Below are positions 46,831-56,927 of a stretch of 64,000 nt of DNA, in pieces (positions within the stretch are counted from its first letter, which is position 1; every line of letters begins with the position of its first letter). Location: contig CM007341.1 in the NCBI GenBank assembly GCA_000333855.2, positions 439,656 through 503,655 on the forward strand. The letters run 5' to 3'. The notes below the pieces were generated by a model that was not told where the DNA came from, made no database searches, and worked only from the letters and a program-made list of their open reading frames with translations. Source of the stretch: Endotrypanum monterogeii. Lineage: Eukaryota > Euglenozoa > Kinetoplastea > Trypanosomatida > Trypanosomatidae. A program made the translations under genes and the position numbers.

Positions 46831-49800
46831 TTATTCTCTTGCCTTCGAGATCGACCTTGATGGGGAAGTGCTACTGACAATCTCAGAAGCGCTGACGCTT
46901 CGGCTCACTATGAGCGGCCCCGGTGATCGGCTACCGCTCTCCCGGTATTCTTCTGCCTTCTCGGGTTCCATATGTGCCTCATGGCGCTGCGTCGCCACAC
47001 GCTCAGCAGCTATCTTTAATGATTTTTGCAACTGCTCAATCACCATTTCTGCGTCTGCGAGGCGTACAGAGATATCCAGGTTTAGCGCCACAAGTTTGTC
47101 GACGGAATCGCCACCGACGTTGTTCACTGTGGCGCTCTTCATGGCACCGTTCTCATTGCACACAAACGCTGTTGAATCCCCAGGTGCATTAGTAGATACT
47201 TCTGCGCCAGGAAGCGCAAGGCGCTCTGTGCCTTGCTGCGCTCCCCAACTACTCAGCGGTAACCCGCTATCGCTTTCTCCTGCATTCTTTAGTTGTGCCG
47301 CCTCCAAGGCTTTACGAAGCGCCTCCATTGCTTCGCCCATCTTTTCCTCACGCACACGTTCTTCCTCCAGGGCAGCGGCCTTCTCATTACAAATATCGTA
47401 ACTCCTATTCAGCTCTTCCTGCGTACGTGATACGTCCAGCTGCAGCTCACCCCGCGCACGCTTCAGGCGAGAAATCATCGGCTTCAGCTGGTTCTCCAAG
47501 TAGTCGTTGAGCGCCTCGTGGTCCTCGCGCAGCTTCTGCACCTCCCCGTCGTCGTAGGGGTGTGGAGAAGACCCCACCTCGTGGCGACCGTTGGAGGGGT
47601 GCACCTGCAGCTCCGAGGTGAGCTCCTCCACCTTTTTCTTCAGGGCGTCGTTGTCAAACTGCAGCTCACCCCGCGCACGCTTCAGGCGAGAGATCATCGG
47701 CTTCAGCTGGTTCTCCAAGTAGTCGTTGAGCGCCTCGTGGTCCTCGCGCAGCTTCTGCACCTCCCCGTCGTCGTAGGGGTGTGGGAAGACCCCACCTCGT
47801 GGCGACCGTTGGAGGGGTGCACCTGCAGCTCCGAGGTGAGCTCCTCCACCTTTTTCTTCAGGGCGTCGTTGTCAAACTGCAGCTCACCCCGCGCACGCTT
47901 CAGGCGAGAGATCATCGGCTTCAGCTGGTTCTCCAAGTAGTCGTTGAGCGCCTCGTGGTCCTCGCGCAGCTTCTGCACCTCCCCGTCGTCGTAGGGGTGT
48001 GGAGAAGACTCCACCTCGTGGCGACCGTTGGAGGGGTGCACCTGCAGCTCCGAGGTGAGCTCCTCCACCTTTTTCTTCAGGGCGTCGTTGTCAAACTGCA
48101 GCTCACCCCGCGCACGCTTCAGGCGAGAGATCATCGGCTTCAGCTGGTTCTCCAAGTAGTCGTTGAGCGCCTCGTGGTCCTCGCGCAGCTTCTGCACCTC
48201 CCCGTCGTCGTAGGGGTGTGGAGAAGACTCCACCACGTGGCGACCGTTGGAAGGGTGCACCTGCAGCTCCGAGGTGAGCTCCTCCACCTTTTTCTTCAGG
48301 GCCTCGTTGTCAAACTGCAGCTCACCCCGCGCACGCTTCAGGCGAGAGATCATCGGCTTCAGCTGGTTCTCCAAGTAGTCGTTGAGCGCCTCGTGGTCCT
48401 CGCGCAGCTTCTGCACCTCCCCGTTGGCATCAGCAGGTATTCTTACTTGGTTCTGCCCCAGCGCATCTTGGAGGCGTGCCTCAGTGTCGAGTAGTTTGCT
48501 ACGGGCAGTCGCTAGTTGGGCCTGCTTATCACGTGCTTCGTTTTTGAGATCGTTGATCAGCTTGATCTGACGCTGGAGGGTGTCACGGAGGGTATCGTTT
48601 TGATCCTTTAGCCACTGTCGCTCTGGATCACTGTCTCCTCCATAACTTTGGGATTGTCGCGCTTTGCTGGGGTGTTGCGGCTCAGGTGACACCTCGACAG
48701 GGAAATTCGTCTGCATCAACTCATCGAGCTGTCTCTGAAGGTCTCTGATTGTTGCAGAAGCCGTGTCGGGAACCGACTTGGGTGCTTTGAAAGCATCTGA
48801 GTGAAGCTGCCTGAGGGCAGGGAAGCGGTAGGCGCTCATGCGACGTTCGAGCTCTGCAGCTGGGACGCTAGCCGGGTGCACCACCGATACCTCAGCCACG
48901 AGGCTGCCGAGACGTAGGTCTAACTGCTCGAGCTGCGTCGGTGCCACGCCAAGGCCTGCACAACAGTCAGCAATGAAGGTGCTACGAAGTTCATGTGGCT
49001 TTTCCTGGAAGATGTACCCCCAGTTGTCGCCATCAAAGCGACGAGAAAGAAGTGTGCGCGCCACGGGTACACCGGCGTGGATTGCGCCATCATCATCTTG
49101 AGGGGTCGTGGGAAGAAGCGCATTCAACAGATCGGAGTGATTCCTACCCTCCAAGGTCGTGGTCCCCGAGTCAGTCCTGATGTTGTTCTCGGTGGACGCG
49201 TAGGCACTAGTCCCTAGCTGTTTGGCAGCCTCATCCTGTCGCATCAACTGCCTGTAAGGATCACGTGTGGCGCATGCCGAGGGGGTTGTAATGATTGACA
49301 TTCGCAGCGTCGGTGACTCAGGCTTGTACTGGTCTAGCTCAGCCTCAAGCTCGCGCTGTCGTTCCGAAGCCTGCTCCAGCTGCTGCTGCGTATCGGCGAG
49401 CATGCTTCGGAGGCGCTCCACCTCGTCATTGTCGACGCGAAAGGGGGCTATGCCACGTGATTCCGGCACAGCGGTATTCCATCTCTCTTCTGGCTCGCCG
49501 AGCCTCTCTGCCAACTTGCGAACGCGGTTGCGCAGGCGGTCGTTTTCTTCTGCGAGGAGCTGCTGTGTTTCTATCTCGCGTTGTACTTCTACACGATACT
49601 TGTCGTAGTTGATGCGGGCGTCCCGCTTCGCCGCCTCGAGCTCCTCCTGTAGGCTGCGAATATAAATTTGCATCTGTGCCATGGGGGCTGGAGTGGGTAC
49701 CTTCTCCTCGCGGTTATTGTCAAGGAGTCGGCTGTTGCGTGGCGACGGTACAGTCAGGGCGAGGCTTTTGGCGGCACCAGCAGGCCCACTGCCTGGCCGC

Positions 49801-51083
49801 GCCGCGGCTGCTACGCCGTTGTCATCACCGTTGGGGATTGCCGAGGACGATGTAGGGCGTACATTCGTGTCGGTCACAACACCTGAGGAGACAGGTACGT
49901 CATCGAAGATGATCGGCACTGTCTCTGCGCTCCAGCACTGCATAACGCCGTTGGAGGAGGCAGTCCACACCTTGTACGCTGTGATCGGTTGCACCTTCTG
50001 CATGGCGAGTACCATACCCTGCTGGATACCCCAATAGGGCACGCGCTTTGAGAGATCCTGTAGCAGAGACCGCGTTGTGATATCCCATAGAAGAATGTGG
50101 CCGTGTTTGTCAGCCGACCACACCCTCGACTCTACCACCATCAAGTTGGCTATCGGCGCCGTATGGCCACCTCGAAGAACCGCGAGACAAGAAAGCGACC
50201 GCATATCCCAGACTCGGACCGTGAGGTCCTCTCCCGCAGACCATAGTTGGTTGACATGGGACACGACCGCCAGCGCCAGAACCGATCGGCTGTGCCCGGT
50301 GAAGACATGAATGTAAGAGTCGGGGTTCTCCTGATCCGAAGCCGAATCGTATGGGTCCCACGCTCGTACTGTGCCGTCATCACTGCCAGAAAAAAGGACG
50401 GCGCCTGTGGGGCCTTCAAATACGTCGAGGGAGCGCACGCCACCGTTGTGGCCGTACAAAACACGCTTAAGTTGAGCGTTACCCTTCGCGGGGTCCCACT
50501 GGCACACCCTCCAGTTGGCACCACCGGTGAACACGGATCCCTCAATTTCGAGCATGCAGCTCAGTCCTCCACTGTGCGCCATGGTCTCTGTGAGCAGCTC
50601 CATGTTTTTCGCACTGTACACATGCAAGTAGCCGTCTTGGAATCCCGCCCACACAACGTCCTCCTTGGGGAGGTACATGAGGGAGATACAGTAGGAGTCC
50701 TCGCGCCCAGGAAGCTCCTTCAGAGGTGTGGCCTTGGGCAGTGCACGGATGCAGAGCGTTCCGCTGTACTCGGCTGTCCACATGATGCGGTCATTCACTG
50801 GCGCGATACAGCGCACCGCCGCAGTGACAGAAAACGTGGGGTTCACATCTGCCACGTACACCATATCTTCCAATCGTTTGTTCTTCGCGGGTGTGCTGAG
50901 TGCACCGTTCGGCATCAGACGATGGCTGTTGCGCGGGGTTGGCGTATTGGACATTCGTGAGAGAGAGTAACTGTTTGGTGTTGGGGTAGTGGACGTGGGT
51001 CCACGTGAGGCGGACTCACCGTGCGCTTTGTAGAGTTGTTGGTGTGACGGGGACTTCGCCCGGTGGAGGCCTCCATGGGACAT
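46831..51083 (-). CDS. WD40 and FAZ1-like coiled-coil protein with 73-residue tandem repeats; interrupted by one frameshift
   Basis: ATG at 51081-51083. The first frame runs to 47703 (1126 residues) and the remainder is in a second frame ending at 46831. The switch lies at about 47784, where one repeat copy has GTGTGGGAAGACC in place of GTGTGGAGAAGACC, so one A is missing. With that base ignored, the gene would encode about 1417 residues. Order: N-terminal Ser/Pro-rich 60 residues; WD40 propeller (about 65-390, e.g. LFSGSDDGTVRAWD, LTVRVWDMR); coiled coil (about 465-590); FAZ1-like domain (about 675-770; RRFDGDNWGYIF, AEVSVVHPASV); coiled coil with a DLQRQLDELMQTN motif; four 73-residue repeats and a partial fifth (about 889-1216); final coiled coil. 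Repeats of this kind occur in FAZ1-type filament proteins, so I infer a flagellum attachment zone or similar filament. The lesion may be a sequencing error in near-identical repeats or a real truncation. Confidence 0.85.
47431..48419 (-). repeat. tandem 219-bp coding repeat, four copies and a partial fifth
   Basis: Unit of 219 bp (73 residues, starting GEVQKLREDHEALNDYLE and ending SSPHPYDD). Copies begin, in minus direction, near 48419, 48200, 47981, 47763 and 47544. The spacing is 219 except for one 218-bp step, where the missing base lies. Copies are nearly identical even at third codon positions, which points to recent duplication or gene conversion. The fifth copy keeps about 36 residues, then diverges at ARGELQLDVSRT. 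Confidence 0.95.
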
Positions 51084-51174
51084 GATAGGCCAGATATGGT
51101 GAGGTTAAAGGATCGCTGCGCTGGTGCTGATGAAATTAAAATTTTCTTCCTTCTCTCCGGAATGGTATGTGACT

Positions 51175-51200
51175 ATATAAATATATATATATATATATTT
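51175..51200. repeat. TA-rich microsatellite
   Basis: TATA run with one AAA break, about 95-115 bases upstream of the 51083 start codon. Confidence 0.9.
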
Positions 51201-51841
51201 TGTATGTGTGTATGAGGAGTTTGTATATGTGTGTGGGTTCGAGCAGCCAACGTAAATGTGGTGGATGCCACTGCAGAGGGGCAGCACAGACAACTCCAAC
51301 AATAGCTACCACAACTATATATATATATATATATTTGAATGAGTCGTTTTTTATCGCTCGGGTACCACGACAATATGCAATGCTCTGAGACACGCACCTT
51401 AACGGATCACAGTGAGCAGCAAAAACCTTGGTTTAACCAAAAAAAAAAGGAGAGAGAGGGTAGGTCCAGAAAACGTACAAAAATGCACACACGAGTGTCG
51501 CAAGGTAATACAGGAAGGGGGTCTGGGGTGGAACCAAAAAAAACAAAAAAACGGAAAAAAAAAAAGAGTGCGCCACACAGATGACCAATTATTTGGAGAA
51601 GAGAGGGGTGGAGCAAGGAGACAAACTTTCCTGATAACGAAGGGTAGCGTTGGGTGTGCTTGCCTCTACAACAAACAAAAAGAGCCACACACGTATAGAC
51701 ACACACACACACAGACAAATAAAAAACAAGGAGCCGATAGAGAGGATGATAGAAAGATGTGAGGACCTGTATGTGTTTGTGTGTGTGTGGGGAGGGGGGG
51801 GGGAGGGATGAACAGATCCTGCAGTATTCGTGAGGTTATGA

Positions 51842-51878
<37 letters not shown>
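51842..51878. repeat. compound (TA)n-(GA)n microsatellite
   Basis: About eleven TA units followed directly by about seven GA units. Confidence 0.9.
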
Positions 51879-52679
51879 AAGCGACGTCGACGTACACAAA
51901 CACGTAGTGGGGGTTAATAAGGTTTACCAACAGACCTGCGCGTGCACACACACACACACATACGGACACACACACGCTCAAGGACCTCGAAGCAACGCTT
52001 CACTTTGAAAAGATACGTGCACTCTTGTATACGGAGGATGTGTTGTGCGATGTAGGGCTTAGCCTGAGATATGCAAAAGGAATAAAAGCAGGACGGGCGG
52101 TCGGGTGAGGGCCGGGGTTGAAGGCAGGGGTGAGTAGAGTCTTGGAGCAAAGGATACCCATAAAATTAACGATACAGTACACAGTCGATCGCATACATAC
52201 ACAAAAAAAAAAGCCAGGTAAAAAAAAAATGACTACTTTTAATACAAATAATAATAGTAATAACAATAATAATATCCACTGATGCGAATGACAGTATAGT
52301 TGTGGTAGGTTAGTCACGTGTACGTGTGTGTGTGTGTTTGTTTGTGTGTGCGTGAGTGTCTGCCGAACCTGTTCGTATGTGAACTGTGAAAGAAGTGCGG
52401 ACCCTAGAGAAAGGGAAAAGTTGTATGAGAAAAAAAAGATAGAGACGTACATGCAAACAAAAGCAAGAGATGACAAGCGCCACGTAGAGCGGAGGAGGAA
52501 CGGGCGAGTATGGAGAGTGCAGAGGATGTGGATTGCTGAGCAGTGTGTGTAGGGGAGGGGAAGACTTCCGCCGATATCTTGTTGCTCACAAGAAGAGAAC
52601 TGTTAGGTACACAGTCGCACACTTGGCATCATATAAGGATATATACGAATATATATATAGAGAGAGGTTTTATGTATAC

Positions 52680-52681
<2 letters not shown>

Positions 52682-52712
<31 letters not shown>
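52682..52712. repeat. (TA)n microsatellite
   Basis: About fifteen TA units. Confidence 0.95.
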
Positions 52713-52715
<3 letters not shown>

Positions 52716-54374
52716 GTGGTTATAAGCACAATTATACATACACACACATACACACACCCACGTGGTCTCTTGACTTCATGGAGGCAAGAGAGAGGGAGAG
52801 GAGGTGGACAGAGAAATATACAGGCCGTGAGATCAGAAACGGATAACATGTCACACGAAAAAAAAAAAGGTGATTCTACAGGACCCTCGATCCAGAAACG
52901 GATAAGAGAAGAAACACTTCTTTGAGATAAACAAAAGTGAAACGAAACAAAAATTGAACGAACAAAATAGTGAGACTAAAAAAAAAATGGGGGGCAGGGC
53001 AGGGAGGGGGGGGAGGAAAGGCGCTCCATTACACACCCCGACTTGATGTACATCATGAAGGAAAGCACTCCGATTCATCGCCTCACTCACTGAACTCACG
53101 CAGAGACGCGAAGGTTCAGCTGATTCGAGAAAAAAATAAAAATAAAAATAAAATCAAAGTGTGCCAAATCCTAAAGTGCGATTCTTTCATCCAACGAGGG
53201 AAAAAAAGTAAATTCAGTGAAAATCGGACATATCCGTAAAACATGAAGGGGGCTGAGGGGGGCATGCCGATGGGAGTGGATAAATGCAGGCGTAGAAGGG
53301 GGGGGGGAGGGGAGGGGCCTGCACAGAGTACGCCTGTTACCTTGCCTCGACCCTATAAAAGCTCTCCCACACACTCCCTGCTCCCTACGCCCCTCCCCAT
53401 ATATATATATTTTTTTTTTTTCATGTAGAGTTCTCAGTGAGGTTTGTTGGAATGGCATGCCGCTTCATATTTTTTCGCCTCGATTCCCTATCACCATTGA
53501 TGCTGGTCGCCATAGGTCAGCAAAACACATCTGGGGAATCTGCATTCGCACAGTGAAGAGCATGCTACACACGCACACACACGGGCAGCGGAGAGGTGTA
53601 GGGGTAGGCGGGGTCGGAGCTTCAAGAAAGCCCAAGCAAGAACTCAAGAAACTACCCAGTCACCACTGAACAAGTAACGTGCCAAGAGCCGATGAAGTGG
53701 AAGACGAGGAGGAAGAACAAGGAGGGGGCAGTTGCTCACCCGAGAACAAAACATGGATCGCTCTGTCTATGTCTCGCATAAACAAATAAATAAAAAGGAG
53801 GGGGAGAGACCAACGGAGGAGCAAGCAAAACAAATGCACCCACGACAAGGAAAACATGCACCAGAGAAACATACATACGGAGATTCATGTCTACGAGGAT
53901 CGCTGGGGAGGAATGGAAACAGCAATCACAAAAAAAAAAAACATAAAACCACATCAACGTTAGCAGGCGACGAGGAAGAGCGAGGGGGAAGGAGGGGGAG
54001 AAGGAGCACTCCACACAGGTATGCGATCTACTTCAGAACACAGACATGGGGGGAAAACTCCTGTGCGGTTCTGCGTCTCGCTAGTTGGTGCGTGTGTGCG
54101 TGTGTGTGTGTGCCTTTCGGTGAGCAGGGGCAGACAAAGTATCGTACCCTCCCCCGGAAATTTTTTCAGCGCCTTTCTTTAATTGCCTTCGGTTTAGCTG
54201 CAATTGCTCAAGATATACCTGAGGGAAGAGAACTGAAGGTTTTGTTGACTTCTTGGGAAAGGAGCTCCCCCTTCCGCCCCCCCTTCCTCACCGCAGGTCA
54301 CCACGACCCCCCCCCTCTCTTCCCCTCCTCATTTCTCCATGGGCTTGTATTCTAGGATACGTATCCAGCTTCGC

Positions 54375-55322
54375 CTACAATACATCTTGTTGCCCCAAAA
54401 AGTCTGTGATGTCTTGGACAATATCCGCCTCCGGTCGGTCGGCGTCGACGCGGTACATGATGGATCCGTAGTAGTCTAGCAAACTGTCCACCATTGAGTG
54501 GTAGGTCTCCAGGCGAGGACCAAGCACCTCACGGGTGTCGTCGTCTCGGTGGTGCAACCGCTCCAGCAACGCGATATCGTCGGCTGGCGGCGGGTTGAAC
54601 TTGAGGTGATAGATAGCACCAGTTACTGGGTCGGTGCGACGGCCCTCGACGCGCTCGTACAGAATCTCATCTGGGGCATCAAGTACCACAAAGACACGGG
54701 GGCAGAGGCCGGCAGCATCAAGCGCAATCGCTTGTGAGCGATTGCGAGGGAATCCATCCAGCAGCCACCCATTCACCAAGGCATCCTCCATGGACAGCCG
54801 TTTGCGGATGATGGAGATGATGAGGCTATCCGGCACGAGTTGTCCGGCCTTCATACATGCCTCCGCAATCTTTCCCAGATGCGTTCCCTCTTCCACCTCC
54901 GCACGGAGCAGATCACCAGATGAGATATGCACAGGCTTCCTGCCAGTCTTTGACTTGTAGTACGCGCGGATGTGCTGGGCTTGGGTGCCCTTGCCACTCG
55001 CCGGTGGCCCAGCAAAGGCCAGCTGCGGCGGCAGCGGTGAGGCCGTTAGTTTTCTGACGAATCCGAGCGGATGTTGGGGTTTTTCTGCGATGATCCTACG
55101 CAGGATGTATTCCATTAACTGCCCGATATTTTTGTCTTTGAGGTACTTAATGGTGTCCTCAGCGAGGACGTCATTGGAGCTCATAAATGGGGCAGGGGGC
55201 TTCGCGTTGGGTAGCGTAGTGATTTGACCAGCCAAGGATGCATCCGCAGTGGGGGCGGCCGCCTCTGCTTCATCGGCAGCCCGTGCCGCATCGGACCTGG
55301 ATGGATAAAATTTTGCCGACAT
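54375..55322 (-). CDS. adenylate kinase with N-terminal Dpy-30/RIIa-like docking segment
   Basis: 315 residues from ATG 55320-55322 (MSAKFYPSRSDAARAADE). The upstream extension of the frame to 55406 translates the polypyrimidine tract and TA repeat, so it is excluded. Residues 95-315 form a complete adenylate kinase (ATP + AMP to 2 ADP): P-loop AGPPASGKGTQ (104-114), SSGDLLR for AMP binding (134-140), DGFPRN (189-194), and a long LID from GRRTDPVTG to HHRDDD (about 227-262). It is therefore a long-type enzyme and should be active. The N-terminal 95 residues contain a helical pair, TIKYLKDKNIGQLMEYIL then EKPQHPLGFVRKL, with the look of a Dpy-30/RIIa docking motif. In T. brucei, adenylate kinases with N-terminal extensions are targeted to the flagellum/paraflagellar rod. 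I infer flagellar ATP buffering here; the docking motif assignment is by eye. Confidence 0.93.
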   Translation of the reverse strand: MSAKFYPSRSDAARAADEAEAAAPTADASLAGQITTLPNAKPPAPFMSSNDVLAEDTIKYLKDKNIGQLMEYILRRIIAEKPQHPLGFVRKLTASPLPPQLAFAGPPASGKGTQAQHIRAYYKSKTGRKPVHISSGDLLRAEVEEGTHLGKIAEACMKAGQLVPDSLIISIIRKRLSMEDALVNGWLLDGFPRNRSQAIALDAAGLCPRVFVVLDAPDEILYERVEGRRTDPVTGAIYHLKFNPPPADDIALLERLHHRDDDTREVLGPRLETYHSMVDSLLDYYGSIMYRVDADRPEADIVQDITDFLGQQDVL

Positions 55323-55341
55323 GGTAAAATGATAAACAACG

Positions 55342-55406
55342 CTCAGTATATGATATATATATATATATATATGTCGTTGTGAGGGGGGGGGTAGGGGGAG
55401 AAACAA
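55342..55406 (-). promoter_or_regulatory. predicted polypyrimidine tract, TA repeat and splice acceptor for adenylate kinase
   Basis: Minus strand: C/T-rich run 55406-55382, then a (TA)n run 55372-55353, then the first AG at 55343-55342, 20 bases before the ATG. The TA repeat thus sits between tract and acceptor. The 5' UTR would be very short. Confidence 0.5.
55353..55372. repeat. (TA)n microsatellite next to the adenylate kinase start
   Basis: About ten TA units only 31 bases from the start codon, the closest such tract in the window. Confidence 0.95.
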
Positions 55407-56927
55407 TAGTATAGGGTGTGAGAAGAGTCGTCAAAATGCACGAAGTCCGAGAATGTCGAGGAGACTTAGGGGTGCTGGAGACACTGATGATGTTGGAAGG
55501 GTTTGCGTGTGTGTGTGTGTGTGGAGGGGGGGGGGGGAGAATGGAGAATCGATAGGCGGTGGGAAGGAATAACAAGAGCGAATCACTTATGAAAAGCAAC
55601 ACGAAAGAAACTTGAAGGCGCAAAAACGTTCGCGTCACCAGTGTTTGGTCGTGGGAATCCATGCAAGATGCAACACATTCGCGCATATAACAAATAAAAT
55701 ACACACGCACACACACACATAGGCGTATACGCGTGTAGGAGCATGCGGAATGATAGACGAGCACCGAGAGAAATACATCACACTGTTTGCAAAAAAAGCA
55801 ATGCAACAGGGGTATGAGAGAAGCAGGAAAACTGAGACCACCTGCACACTGGGAAAAAGTGGTGGAGGGGGGGGGGGCTACGACGAGGCACTGGGACAGG
55901 GACACGGTGCTCCCAATGTACATGGGCGATCACCAAGCCGTCAGGAACAGGTGCAAACGTAACTGCCTTCTCTCTTTCACCACCACCACCACCACCCACG
56001 CCTCTTCTCATATCCTCTCACCCATTCACGTCTCATCACGGCCGCATGCCAGCGGACTACTTGACTAGCAGTACAACACTAGAGGATTGTCCTTTTTTTT
56101 TTTTGCGGGAGAGGGGTTTCATGTGTTCTGTGAACGTTTTTTTTTTTCTTTGGCGTTGTTTAAATTAATTTTTCTCCCTTCCATTCCAAACATCTCCTCA
56201 CTTCCCTTTGTTTTGCATTAGTGCGTACGCGGATATGGGCGAACGGAGTGGGGTGTGTGCGTTGAGGTATATCATGTCGCGTGCCCTGTCGCTCCTTCCC
56301 TCTCCCTGCCCCCTGTTCCGACCACACACACGCATATAGGTGCCCACGTAGCTGTAGATAAATCATTGTGAAGTACGGAAAGTCAACAACAGATCCGTGC
56401 CATTGCGATGTCGGGTGCAGGAAGAAGCGAGGGAAGCAATAGAGTTCGCGGATCATCAATGAATCAAAGCAAACAACAACGGCAAAAAAGTATCCATTGA
56501 GAATACGTTGTAAGGGAAAGAAATAATAATAATATACATGTGCAAGAAGAAAAATAGAGTTGGAGTGAGAACAGGAAAAACAAAAATGAAGAGCAGCATG
56601 ACCGGTTTGTGTTCCGTGGATGTGAGCAGTACGGCAAGTCCATGGGACGCACGGAGAGCCCCCTCTCCTCTTTGTCCATTAGACACCTGCAGGAAAGGAC
56701 TGTACAAAGATGGGGAAGGAGTACATGAAAGCACAAGATAACAGCTCAAGTCACCTCTTGCCCCCCCCACCCACCACCACCACCACAACCACCACACACA
56801 CACACCAAGAAAATAGCCACCACCACTGAGCACAGAGAACGACTAGTGTTTACATTGCGTGTGAGAGTGTGTTTGTGTGTGCCTTTGTATTTTTTCGAGT
56901 TGTTAGACAGCGCATTTTCCACCTGCA
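55373..56927 (-). other. intergenic region between adenylate kinase and the LRR gene
   Basis: No gene seen. It holds (GT)n near 55504-55524 followed by a G run, G runs near 55866-55878, a (CAC)n run near 55978-55996, T10-T12 runs near 56092-56104 and 56139-56148 on the plus strand, and a C-rich, CCA-rich run 56760-56805 just 3' of the LRR gene. Confidence 0.6.

Larger units (their letters stand above)
51084..54374 (-). other. 3.3 kb gene-free region, microsatellite-rich
   Basis: No gene supported. TA tracts: 51175-51200, 51317-51336, 51842-51864 (followed by GAGA) and 52682-52712. CA/GT runs: near 51696-51714, 51944-51960, 52322-52338 and 53567-53582. A G-rich run lies at 53298-53312 and a plus-strand C/T-rich run at 54266-54330, just 3' of the adenylate kinase gene. 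The plus-strand frame 53732-54355 looks fortuitous. Confidence 0.6.

Noticed and set aside
47431..48419. CRISPR-like array
   Set aside because: The repeats are contiguous 219-bp coding units without spacers, in a eukaryotic gene.
47518..48494. Plus-strand frames with a perfect Leu/Val-rich repeat
   Set aside because: Antisense reading of the 219-bp repeats.
53732..54355. Plus-strand frame of 207 codons 3' of adenylate kinase
   Set aside because: Composition is Lys/Gln/Glu from A/G-rich UTR, with no folded segment and opposite to the array direction.
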